DNA of 64,000 nt. It comes from Liquidambar formosana. Lineage: Eukaryota > Streptophyta > Magnoliopsida > Saxifragales > Altingiaceae. The notes beneath the pieces were generated by a model. It was not told the DNA's origin. It was given only the letters and a program-made list of their open reading frames with translations, and ran no database searches. Location of the stretch: NCBI GenBank assembly GCA_039720395.1, contig CM077832.1, forward strand, positions 30,355,316-30,419,315. Direction: 5' to 3'. Numbering within the stretch: position 1 is the first letter of the stretch; every line of letters begins with the position of its first letter. A program made the translations under genes and the position numbers. Shown in pieces: positions 11,395-20,269 of the stretch.

Positions 11395-11575
11395 TAAGTT
11401 TTATTTTTATTTTCTTTGTGAATGAACATTCTTCCATGAAAAAGCATATACAAATCTCCTAGAGTATATATGAAATAAACTATACTATACAATACCCAAC
11501 CTAATATTAAAAATCAATATGAAGTTTAGTAAAAAATACAAGAAGGAATAGACTACTCACCAAAATGAAATTTGA

Positions 11576-11820
11576 GGGCTCGTTTGGATAAGCTTTTCCT
11601 TCTTGTTTTTTACTTTTAAAAGTAAACAAATGAAAATTTTTGATAATTTTTTAAAGTGCAAACTTTTGATAGTTACTTATAAAAGTTGAGGTAGCAGGAA
11701 TTTCTTACTATCTCAACTTTTAAAAATAAGTTCCAAAATACTAAAAAATTTCATTTATTTATTTATTTTATACTTTTGAAAGTAAAAAACAGGAAGTAGA
11801 AGCTTATCCAAATGGGCTCT
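11576..11820. mobile_element. MITE with about 40-bp inverted termini
   Basis: The left end reads GGGCTCGTTTGGATAAGC and the inverted right end GAGCCCATTTGGATAAGC. The match continues inward through an ACTTCC/CTTCC region to GTTTTTTAC for about 40 bp with few mismatches. A second, inner inverted pair around AAAAGTTGAGGTAG (about 11680) and its complement (about 11715) makes the whole 245 bp foldback-like. The GGGC..GTTTGG end resembles Tourist/PIF-Harbinger MITEs. Target duplication is not clear. Confidence 0.7.
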
Positions 11821-12360
11821 TAGATTTCTATTCCTCACTTCTTTTACTCTTTCGGCAATTGATGCTAAATTTCCAACAAAGCTAGAAAGTCCTCCCTTCT
11901 CCAATGTTTTAATAGCTCATGCTTTGTTTTGCCTTGGAGGCTTAAGACTAGATGGTTGAATTGTAGATACTTTTTGCAGCATATGTGTTTTTTAGTGTCC
12001 CCATATTTTTCGAGAAGGTAATTCAGTTGCTGATTGATGTGCGCGCCAACATTGGGTTGCAACATATGGGTTTTAATTGGTGGTCTATTGGTCCTACTGA
12101 ATTGAATGTGAATCTTTGTTGGGATATATACAGTCTACCTTCATATCGATTTAGGCTTTAATCTTTTTGTGAGCTCGAATGTGACATTTATAAGTTGCTA
12201 GGGTAAAAGATTTTGTTTTATTTATCTATTTTCATCTTGTATTTTCTTTCATTTTTAATAATATTTGGGTTGATAGCACATGATTGGGAAAGCCTAAGAT
12301 GCCAACCTCGTTGGGATGTTAGGTATTTCTCTCTGATGCTTAAGCCTTTTTATTGAACAA
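11821..12360 (+). mobile_element. Possible LINE 3' end
   Basis: The stretch 12260-12360 reads like the 3' end of a plant LINE: TTGGGTTGATAGCAC, CCAACCTCGTTGGGATG, then TTTTTATTGAACAAAAAAA as a short A tail. The upstream part has no readable protein motif. I am unsure where it begins; the 66-codon open frame on the minus strand at 11865-12065 is not recognised. Confidence 0.3.
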
Positions 12361-13280
12361 AAAAATGAAAAAAGAAGTAAAGCAAATGATTAAAATATAG
12401 ATAGAGAAAGAACCGTCTAAATGTCTGGAAAGTTGACAAACCATAATTAAGATTAATTTGAAAAGAGAAGAAGAAGAAGAAACATTTGGAAGGAGAAAAA
12501 ATTTGTTGGTTTGAAAGAAGAAGAGAAATTCATCAGAGATTTATTTATTTATTTATTTATTTTCAGAAGTAGCATTTTTATTAGAAAAATTTCCACACCA
12601 TCATTCTAGGGATACTTTTTCCCTGAATAGCACTATGTATGCCATGTTAACTGCACTAGGTATAATTGGGCCCACAACACTAGATCAAATTACAAAATCT
12701 CCATTTTGATTTATGCTAGCCGTCGGATGTTCATAATATGCCATGTGCCATAATCTCAACAAGCACATGATGGTATTGTGTGTTTGCAACACAACAACAA
12801 ATCCAAACTCATAGATATAGATATATAGACACACGAGATACAAAAATGATAATTGAGTTGAGAGTTGTTAGATGACTCATTTGCTTGAGTGTGTTGATTT
12901 ACAGCAATACCCTTAGCTATTTTTTATGCATTTCACACCAGATAAAAGGGATCTGACACTCTGACCAAATCAGTGTAAAAGCGTCTTTAACATGCTTATT
13001 TCTTTCTCTCTCACTTCAAGCCCCAACACTCTCTTTCTCTCTCTTTCTCTCACTGATTGAAGGAGACCCGTCATCGTTAGATACTAAAGAGGAAGACCCG
13101 TTTTGTCGGAAAATGGACCTTTTCTCCATCTTTGATGTGATCACACGAGCCTGATTTGGTGGAAATTCAGTGTTATTGGGGAGAATCAAACCCTTCCTCC
13201 ACCTCGAACGTGGATGAGAAAATCAAACCCTTCATTTGTTTGGTTAGGATGAGAAAATTAAAGAAAATGAACGAAATAAA
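12361..13280. other. Intergenic, nothing recognised apart from simple repeats
   Basis: It contains an ATTT microsatellite at 12540-12563, which could be the tail of a minus-strand retroposon covering about 12566-12640, and CT-rich tracts near 13000-13055. No gene was seen. Confidence 0.35.
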
Positions 13281-13375
13281 TATCAATTTGCTTGATTTTG
13301 TTTGAGACTCAAGTTAAAATAACTTTAAATCTGGAAACTTTTACTTTGAATTTTCCAAATGTGTTTAACAAAATT

Positions 13376-13670
13376 TTATGTTGATTTTAGTGAAATCAAG
13401 TTACATTTTACTTTCTTTTTTTTTGGGGGAAAACAAGTAAATTTTAGTTAAATCAATTTAAAATTAATTTGATTTTATAAAATTAACTTGATTTCTATGA
13501 AAAGATCAATTGATATTGTACCTGGTTTCATTGAAATTTCGCTTGATTTAAGTGAAATTAAGTTATATTTCATTTGTTTTCGTGAGATCAAGTGATATTT
13601 TAATTGGAATTTTCACTTGATTTCAATGAAATCAAGTTATATTTTATTTGATTTCGGTGAACTTTAACCT
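13376..13670. repeat. Palindromic minisatellite, about six degenerate units
   Basis: The unit is close to CTTGATTTCAGTGAAATCAA followed by GTTATATTTTATTTG. The first half is self-complementary (TTGATTTC / GAAATCAA), so each unit can form a hairpin of about 8-9 bp stem. Roughly six diverged copies follow one another. It has no open reading frame. Confidence 0.7.
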
Positions 13671-14134
13671 TTTTTTTTGGCAAAATTTCCTACTTATTAT
13701 GCATCTTATTTTGCAAATCTTGATGAGTAGATCTAGAAATATAATTTTTTTTAAAAAAAAATTATCTAGAATGGACATTTATAATGAGTGTTTATGAAAG
13801 CTTAAAGATTGAAAACAAGAAAATAAAAATAAAAATAAAAATTTTCCACATGTCAATGGTGAGATAGAAATTAATTTGAAGTTTGTGTTTGAAAGTCATT
13901 AGAAAAAAGGAAAAAGTTCTTTTATCGGAATGCATATATAACACAGTTTTGACCTTAATTTGACGTTGAAATGGTTTAAGCATAAGTTAAGGGAATAAAG
14001 GGCATTTTGGTTGGTACAAGAAATGGGTAGTTTTGAAACTGACGCATAGTCTGTAAGGAATGCGGTGAAATTGTGTCATATTTGTATGCCAACTTGTTCG
14101 GCATACAAGCTTTGGCTGGCATATCACCCGCTCA
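13671..14134. other. Intergenic, upstream edge of the gene 1 duplication unit
   Basis: AT-rich, no gene. Similarity to the flanks of genes 2 and 3 starts just after it, so the duplication breakpoint for gene 1 probably lies near 14130. Confidence 0.35.
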
Positions 14135-14875
14135 TATAGATAAAATTAAAATCGGAGGTATTAAAATACCAAAAATCGACAAAACTTATGCATCTATATT
14201 TCGAAAAAGAAAATTTAGCTAAGTTAAGAATTGAAAAACACTTACCAAGAAAACAGTTGAAAAAGATGCATGACCTACAAAATCGAATTTGAAAAACTTA
14301 CAAGTCTCAGGACTAGTGAAAAAAATTACGGAGTAGAAAAATTAATTTGTGGTCGTTCAGACCCCAAAAAAGGAAAAAAAAACGAGAGCATTCGAATGCC
14401 CTTTTTGGAACTTTAAAATATGCTTTTTGGAACCTTCCAAGTGGAAAGAAACTATTGAATTCAATATATAGAAATTGAAATGGGGTTAGACACGATTGCA
14501 AGTTGTGACAGTTCACATTAGTGTCAAGATTGAATAATTCTTTAGGTTTAATAAAAAATCTATGGCTCGATCAGACGGTGATGAAAGCCCAGATTTATGA
14601 GATTTGAATCACTGGAAAATTCTAAGTAATAGTTTTTCCTTTTTGGCGTGCCCAAATCCTTGTTTTTAATCTATTTTCCCTTGTTTTGCGAGTGGTACCA
14701 ACTTTCGAAGAACAATCCGAAAATATAAAAATTGAAAGCCGTGTTTCGTCTTTTGAGAATTAGACCAAACACGGCATTAGAATCAAGATTGAACAATTGG
14801 TGACAAGTGGTAAGGTTGTGCACTTGGTCAAGTGCCGTGCCATCTTTTCCTTGTCAAGTCCTGACAGCCATAATT
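14135..14875 (+). promoter_or_regulatory. Conserved upstream block of gene 1
   Basis: This block aligns by eye with 50100-50560 (gene 3) and 30565-30960 (gene 2), sharing phrases such as ATTAAAATACCAAAAATC, TCAGGACTAG and TCAAGATTGAATAATTC. It is therefore part of the duplicated unit and likely includes distal promoter. GGTCAA at 14826-14831 (TTGACC on the other strand) fits a WRKY W-box; that role is an inference. The block is separated from the gene by the foldback element 14901-15312. Confidence 0.5.
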
Positions 14876-14900
14876 TTTTATATTTTTATTATTATTTTTT

Positions 14901-15312
14901 GAGTGAGACTATTGCCACCACATAAAATACATAAAGCTCTCTTTTAGTTTATATTTTTTTGGAGTTTTATGAAAAATATAAAAGGTTTTTATGAAAATTA
15001 ATAGCATTGTTCACTAGAAAATATCATTTTAAACAACTTTGTATAATAAATTCTTTCCAAAATATATAATTTAAGCAGACTTTTTGGCCATTTACAATCT
15101 CTATTTCATTTTCTATGAAAAATTACCAAAATTTCTACTCAAATGATAAATTTTGGAAAAACTGTCTTTTACAAAGTTATCCAAAATAATGTTTTTTAAT
15201 ATATTATGTGATTAGTTCTCATAATTTTTTTTTTTATATTTTTCATAAAACTTTAAAAATATAAATTAAATAAGGTGTTTCAAATATTTTATACGTGACG
15301 ATAACCTTACCC
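14901..15312. mobile_element. Foldback element with 9-bp target duplication in the gene 1 promoter
   Basis: Inverted termini GAGTGAGACTATTGCCAC and (inverted right) GGGTAAGGTTATCGTCAC continue inward so that most of the 412 bp can fold on itself around about 15100. It is bordered by TTATTTTTT at 14892-14900 and 15313-15321, a 9-bp direct repeat consistent with a Mutator-like MITE, although T-rich. The inner sequence resembles foldbacks at 18291-18626 and 44916-45236. It ends about 300 bp before the gene 1 start codon. It is not seen at the matching positions upstream of genes 2 and 3. Confidence 0.75.
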
Positions 15313-15615
15313 TTATTTTTTTTTGGGTTACATGACAAGCACAATTGATGGATTTGAAAAAAATAGGCGCTTGAGCCACTTTCGATGCATTTTCTTCAGC
15401 TTGAATAGACAGGAGTAGAAGTCTACCAAAAAAATAATATAGTACTCCGGTTTCGCACTCTATTGAAAAGTCTCTTGAGGACTTTGTCTTTCACAGACTT
15501 TTCATTTCATCATAATCAGGTCAAACCAGCAAGCCATCGGATCCGTACAACCAGACTTGTTTTTAAGGAGGAATTGGGAAAACAAAGAAGATACAGAAAT
15601 AAGGAGTCTCTTCTC

Positions 15616-17931
15616 ATGGGCATGCCTTCTATTTTGCTCTCACTGTTTCTCTCTGCATTTTTCACGGCAGCAGCTCAACAAACGCAATTCAACATAAGCC
15701 TAGGCTCTTCTCTAACACCCACCACCAACAACAACTCTTGGTTGTCAACTTCCCGTCTCTACGCCTTTGGTTTCTACCGGCAAGCCAATGGCTATTCTGT
15801 AGGGATATTTCTTGCTGGAATCCCTCAAAAGACGGTGGTGTGGACTGCCAACCGTGACGAAGAGCCAGTCCCTAGCAATGTTACCTTGCAGCTCACAACC
15901 GATGGTAGGCTCATCTTGCGATCATCAGGAGGCCGAGAAACCAATATAGCAGAATCTGACAAAGCTGCTTCTTACGCTTCCATGCTTGATTCGGGCAATT
16001 TTGTGCTCTATAGTTCTGATCACGAGAAAATATGGCAGAGTTTCGAACATCCAACCGATACCCTCTTGCCGGGTCAGCAACTCGTAGCAGGTGATGAGTT
16101 GTTTTCCAGTGTTTCTGAAACTGATCACTCAACCGGCATATACCGCCTTAAGATGCAGGCAGATGGGAATCTCGTGCAGTACCCGGTGAGAACTCAAGAC
16201 GCACTCCCATACGCTTATTGGTCATCAAAAACTGTAGGAAGAGGAAATACTGTGACACTAAATCTTGACAATGATGGTCATCTGTACTTGCTCAACCGTA
16301 CTGGTTTCAAAATTAACAATTTAACAGAGGGTGGAGGCCCTGTGGACAAAACAATTTACCTTATGAGAATTGATGCAGATGGGATCTTTCGATTGTACTC
16401 GCATAATTTAGATGCGAATGGAAACTGGTCAATCGTATGGTCATCTTCATATGATAAGTGTAGTCCCAAGGGTCGTTGCGGCCTTAATGCATTTTGTGTT
16501 CTAATTGACCAAGAAGCTAAATGTATTTGTCTTCCAGGATTTGTGTTCATTAACGAGAGCAACTGGGGTGCAGGCTGCGAGAGGAATTTCAGTGCAGATG
16601 GTTGCAAAAACGTCGAATACACCATTGAAGAATTGGCTAATACGGCGTGGGAAAATGTTGCGTACTCAGTACTGTCGTTATCGGCCAAAGAAGATTGTGA
16701 CAAAGTGTGTTTGGAGGACTGTAACTGTGAAGCTGCCCTGTTCAAAGATGGAACGTGCAGTAAGCAGAGGCTTCCTTTGAGATTTGGTAGGAGATTGCTA
16801 AGTGATTCCACTGTAGCTTTCATTAAGGTATATGCGTCCACCACAGAAGAAGCCGTGCGAAAAGAAAGCAAGAGAGAGCTGCGAAAGGACATTCTGATTA
16901 TCAGTGTTTCATTTGCTATTTTTTCATTCATCATCTTAGCAATTTCTGGCATTCTTATTCACAGAAATCATGTTTATGCATATAAAAGGATCTCTACTAA
17001 TGGGAATGTTGGATTGAGTGAGAATGTTGGTCCACGATCCTTTACTTACGCAGAACTTGAGCAAGTGACTGCTGGCTTCAAGGAAGAGCTTGGAAAGGGA
17101 GCGTCTGGGACAGTTTATAAAGGATTGATATCAGAAAGCCAGAAGGCTGTAGCGGTCAAGAGGCTAGAGAAAATGTTAGCTGAAGGGGAACGAGAGTTTC
17201 AGACTGAGATGAAAGTCATCGGGAGAACTCATCATCGAAACCTAGCCCAATTGCTTGGTTATTGCCTTGATGGGCCTCATAGGCTTTTGGTGTATGAGTA
17301 CATGAGCAATGGGTCACTTGCAGATGTGCTCTTCACACCTGGACAACAACCTTGTTGGGATGAAAGAATGGAAATTGCTCGCAATGTGGCTAGAGGTATC
17401 CTCTATCTACATGAAGAGTGCGAGACCCAGATTATCCATTGCGACATAAAACCTCAAAACATTCTCATGGATGAGTGCAGATGTGCGAAAATTTCTGACT
17501 TTGGATTGGCAAAGCTGCTGAAGCCAGACCAGACGAGAACCTTTACTGGGATTAGAGGAACAAAGGGTTATGTTGCGCCTGAATGGCATCGAAATTTGCC
17601 GGTGACAGTTAAAGCTGATGTCTATAGCTTTGGAATCGTGCTGCTAGAGATCATATGCTGTCGAAGGAGTTTGGACTGGAACCTTTCCGAGGAAGAAGGC
17701 ATTCTTGAAGAATGGGTTTATCATTGTTTTGAGGTAGGCGAGCTTGGTAAACTAGTTGGTGAAGAACAGGTCAACAAGAGACAATTGGAGAGGATGGTTA
17801 AAGTGGGACTTTGGTGCATCTTGGACGAGCCATCGCTCCGTCCTTCCATGAAGAAGGTTCTACTAATGTTGGAAGGTACCGTAGACATCCCAGCACCTCC
17901 TAGTCCTACTTCCTTTTTTAGTTCCATCTAG
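15616..17931 (+). CDS. G-type lectin S-receptor-like Ser/Thr protein kinase (RLK1/LECRK type), gene 1
   Basis: Intronless, 771 residues. The frame is open upstream to 15463, but no ATG occurs there; 15616 is the first in-frame ATG and starts a signal peptide (1-20, ending FFTAAA|QQ). Predicted order: B-lectin domain about 33-150; second lectin-like/S-locus region to about 270; Cys-rich EGF-like motif 282-311; PAN-like Cys cluster about 356-393; membrane helix about 425-448; kinase about 489-758. Kinase landmarks: Gly loop GKGASGTV (493-500), Lys515 in AVAVK, HCDIKPQN with Asp610, DFG at 628-630, APE at 654-656. Cys before the catalytic Asp makes it a non-RD kinase, a class tied to innate immune receptors. 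The family sits in the plasma membrane and phosphorylates Ser/Thr after sensing an extracellular cue; the ligand is unknown. Compared with gene 2 it lacks a few residues near 333 and has AQ instead of VR in RNLVRLLGYC. It appears intact and functional. Confidence 0.95.
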   Translation: MGMPSILLSLFLSAFFTAAAQQTQFNISLGSSLTPTTNNNSWLSTSRLYAFGFYRQANGYSVGIFLAGIPQKTVVWTANRDEEPVPSNVTLQLTTDGRLILRSSGGRETNIAESDKAASYASMLDSGNFVLYSSDHEKIWQSFEHPTDTLLPGQQLVAGDELFSSVSETDHSTGIYRLKMQADGNLVQYPVRTQDALPYAYWSSKTVGRGNTVTLNLDNDGHLYLLNRTGFKINNLTEGGGPVDKTIYLMRIDADGIFRLYSHNLDANGNWSIVWSSSYDKCSPKGRCGLNAFCVLIDQEAKCICLPGFVFINESNWGAGCERNFSADGCKNVEYTIEELANTAWENVAYSVLSLSAKEDCDKVCLEDCNCEAALFKDGTCSKQRLPLRFGRRLLSDSTVAFIKVYASTTEEAVRKESKRELRKDILIISVSFAIFSFIILAISGILIHRNHVYAYKRISTNGNVGLSENVGPRSFTYAELEQVTAGFKEELGKGASGTVYKGLISESQKAVAVKRLEKMLAEGEREFQTEMKVIGRTHHRNLAQLLGYCLDGPHRLLVYEYMSNGSLADVLFTPGQQPCWDERMEIARNVARGILYLHEECETQIIHCDIKPQNILMDECRCAKISDFGLAKLLKPDQTRTFTGIRGTKGYVAPEWHRNLPVTVKADVYSFGIVLLEIICCRRSLDWNLSEEEGILEEWVYHCFEVGELGKLVGEEQVNKRQLERMVKVGLWCILDEPSLRPSMKKVLLMLEGTVDIPAPPSPTSFFSSI

Positions 17932-18190
17932 CCATCTAGGTGATTGGGTTCATATATATTGATATATGGCTCTGACTAATTGTCCAATGATTTGGAACAA
18001 GGATTTGAGTGATCAATTAATAAAGGAATCTTGTAATTGGTACAACAAAATAGTTATCTTTCCTTTTAATTTCAAAAAAAAAAAAAGGAAAAAAAGTTAC
18101 CTTTCCTGCCTGCATTGCTTCTTTGTGGTACGTGTGTGTGTATATGCATGTTGTTTCAACGCTCCATGTATGCTTTGTTCCTGATCTGGT
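17932..18190 (+). other. 3' UTR and proximal 3' flank of gene 1
   Basis: It aligns with the 3' flanks of genes 2 and 3 (shared TATATGG.TCTGA, CCAATGATTTGGAAC, GGATTTGA). It contains a canonical AATAAA at 18019-18024. It ends with GATCTGGT (18183-18190), the left target duplication of an hAT element. Confidence 0.7.
18019..18024 (+). terminator. Likely poly(A) signal of gene 1
   Basis: AATAAA 88 bp after the stop codon. The same position is AATAAA in gene 3 but AACAAA in gene 2. Confidence 0.6.
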
Positions 18191-18783
18191 TAGGGCCGGT
18201 TCTGAGTTTTTTGAGGCCATAGGCAAACTCCTAAAATGGGGCCTTCATATCCTTTTTTTTTTTTGTTCTTAGCACCAACGTAAAATTTTTTTGCACATCC
18301 CACTTATTTTAATTTATTGAGGTTTTAGAAAAATACAAAAAGTTTTTAAGAAAATTGACCACGAAATCCACTAGAAAACATCATTTTGAACAACTCGTAG
18401 AAGAAAGTTTTTCCAAAATCTTTTATTTAAGTGGACTTTTTGGCTAAAAATTAAACAGAGACGTTAAATGATAAAAAAATCTACTTAAACGATAGATTTT
18501 GGAAAATATTTCTTTGGCAAAGTTGTTCAAAATGATATTTTCTAGTAGATTATGTAACAAATTTTCATAAAAACCTTTTATATTTTTTATAAAACATTGA
18601 TAAATAAAAATTAGTGGGGTGTGCAAATAAAATTAAGAGGTTGTATAACCATTCTCTTTGGAAAAAAGGAAAAAAAATTAAGCCCACTACAAGGGTTAGT
18701 TCCAAAATGGAGCCCTAATTTTTTAGCCAAGATGTGGGTCCCAAGAGGGCCGCCTTGCTCGCCTGCCCTCAGAACAGGCCTTA
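18191..18783. mobile_element. hAT-type element in the gene 1 3' flank, perfect 8-bp duplication
   Basis: Termini TAGGGCCGGTTCTGAG and (inverted right end) TAAGGCCTGTTCTGAG match at 14 of 16 positions. Perfect 8-bp duplications GATCTGGT flank it (18183-18190, 18784-18791). Genes 2 and 3 have the uninterrupted site (near 42141 and 53664). It is non-autonomous and carries a nested foldback at 18291-18626. Inserted after gene 1 became separate from gene 2. Confidence 0.9.
18291..18626. mobile_element. Foldback MITE nested in the hAT element
   Basis: Starts TTGCACATCCCACTTATTTT and ends with the near inverse AGTGGGGTGTGCAA; the arms pair for much of the 336 bp (TTTTGAACAACT... against ...AGTTGTTCAAAAT). 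A second copy lies at 44916-45236 and an orphan end near 48445-48462, so this is a family of its own. Confidence 0.75.
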
Positions 18784-18924
18784 GATCTGGTATTTATATT
18801 CTCTAGTTTTTGTTAAGGACTATCTGCATCTATCTAGATGTTAAAAGGGACAGTTGATTTCCTGTCTATGAATTTCCTGAACTTAGCAGTAAAATGAAAC
18901 AAATGATTCGACTTTAAAATTTTG

Positions 18925-19062
18925 TTGTGTTTGGCTCCTTTTTGTTGGTGCTGGGTGGTCTGATCTACTTATATTCCTCTTATCTTTCCTTGGTTGCACT
19001 TGGTTTAATTTATTCTAATGATATTCTTAACTTTTACCAAAAAAAAAAAAAAAAAAAAAAAG
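18925..19062 (+). mobile_element. 5'-truncated retroposon with poly(A) tail (shared with gene 2)
   Basis: A 138-bp insert ending in an A run of about 22, bordered by a perfect 13-bp direct repeat CTTTAAAATTTTG (18912-18924, 19063-19075). The sequence before the tail (TAATGATATTCTTAACTTTTACC) looks like an L1 3' end. The orthologous insert occurs at 42278-42413 behind gene 2 but the site is empty behind gene 3 (53782-53794). Confidence 0.85.
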
Positions 19063-19075
19063 CTTTAAAATTTTG

Positions 19076-19700
19076 TGAATATTTGGTTTTTTACATTGTT
19101 GTTGTTTGTCAAATTGGATATAAGAATCAACAATAAAAGGCATATCGATTTTTGTGTATGGTTAATTGGTTGAATTCAAGCCAAGTTAGATAATGTTAGA
19201 GCCTGTATTACAACTATACCTACCAAAACCCCTCCCCACCGAATACCAACTGAGCTACTTAATTAAGCAGATATCCACATTGGAGGTGCACTTATGACTT
19301 ATGAGCATAAATAGGTAAAGGAAAATAACGGGGTTTTAAGAATTTGAGCTGTGTAACATGGCTCAAATTCTTAAGCCCGTGGACATTGGTTAGGCTAAAA
19401 TAATATTTAGAGGATAAAAGGGAAACAACTGAGAAACCAACGGGAAGGAATTAAAGAACGGGAAACTAGCAGCTCTGCTTTTCTTTTCTCTTCCTTTTTT
19501 AATGAAGTACAATTATTATAAAACAAAACTAAGTATTGTTCCCCCTGCCCCTTTTTGAGTTATAGTGATTTTCTTGTGGGACTGGAGTAAATATATAGTA
19601 AGGATTGGAACTGTGAGGCTATTTCTAAGGTAAGAAGCTATTTCTAAAGATAAATCACATAACGGATAGGAACTGGGAGCCGCTTTGTGCCTTCGCATGC
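19076..19700. other. Downstream conserved block of gene 1
   Basis: Aligns with 42427-43090 (gene 2) and 53795-54450 (gene 3), giving the downstream part of the duplication unit. Open frames on the minus strand (19516-19698 and 42904-43119) are similar to each other only because the DNA is, and the matching gene 3 sequence has a stop, so I do not call a gene. Similarity to gene 2 ends near 19700. Confidence 0.55.
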
Positions 19701-19904
19701 CATGTGTAATTTTTTACTGTTACACCATTTAATATCATTTTATAAAAATCATATTTTGTTGAACCCATTAATTAATCTAGTGTAAAACTGTTTACTCTTA
19801 CACATAGGAGAGGTCCAAACCCACTGTTTGTTCTTACAAGCCTCACAACTAAAGGTTACAGCCAAAGGTACCAAATTTTCATTACATACTACTATTAACT
19901 TTCC
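19701..19904. repeat. Short dispersed repeat resembling 20115-20200 and 26815-26900
   Basis: Phrases such as GTGTAAAACTGTTTACTCTTACAC recur at 20130 (+) and, inverted, near 26880. They are TIR-like and probably parts of small MITEs. No gene. Confidence 0.4.
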
Positions 19905-20078
19905 TGATCAGGTCAGCACGTGTTGATATATATAAGTTATATCAGCACCATGCATTAGGGTTGTACCCCTTGTATTGCCTAAATTTACTCTGTAACTAAC
20001 TAATGCACGAGGTACAACTTCCAAATTAATGTGAGTGTTGATATAAGTTAATTATATCAACACGTGCTTACCTGATCA
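19905..20078. mobile_element. MITE, 174 bp, inverted termini
   Basis: The left end TGATCAGGTCAGCACGTGTT is matched in reverse by the right end (TGATCAGGTAAGCACGTGTT) and the pairing continues through GATATA. No convincing target duplication was found, so superfamily is open. Confidence 0.75.
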
Positions 20079-20269
20079 TCATCCCTACTATCAATATATA
20101 TATTGGGGAGTGATCAACTTACACGTAGTGTAAAACTTTTTACTCTTACATTACTCAACATCTTTTTATATGAATCATATTTCACCAAAATCCACTGTTG
20201 GATTAGATAATCTTTCCATTCATGTCATGCGTGCCACATATCAAGTCAATCTAATATCGAGAGACATTT

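Noticed and set aside
15463..15615. 51-residue N-terminal extension of gene 1 (likewise 31311-31454 for gene 2 and 51067-51123 for gene 3)
   Set aside because: These extensions begin with TTG, not ATG, and contain no ATG. The first in-frame ATG in each gene starts a proper signal peptide, so the extension is 5' UTR.
16356..16952. 198-codon minus-strand frame opposite gene 1 (and similar frames opposite genes 2 and 3)
   Set aside because: Antisense shadows of a strongly coding plus strand; no domain.
19516..19698. 60-codon minus-strand frame conserved with 42904-43119
   Set aside because: Conserved only as recently duplicated DNA; the aligned gene 3 region has a stop, and no family is recognised.
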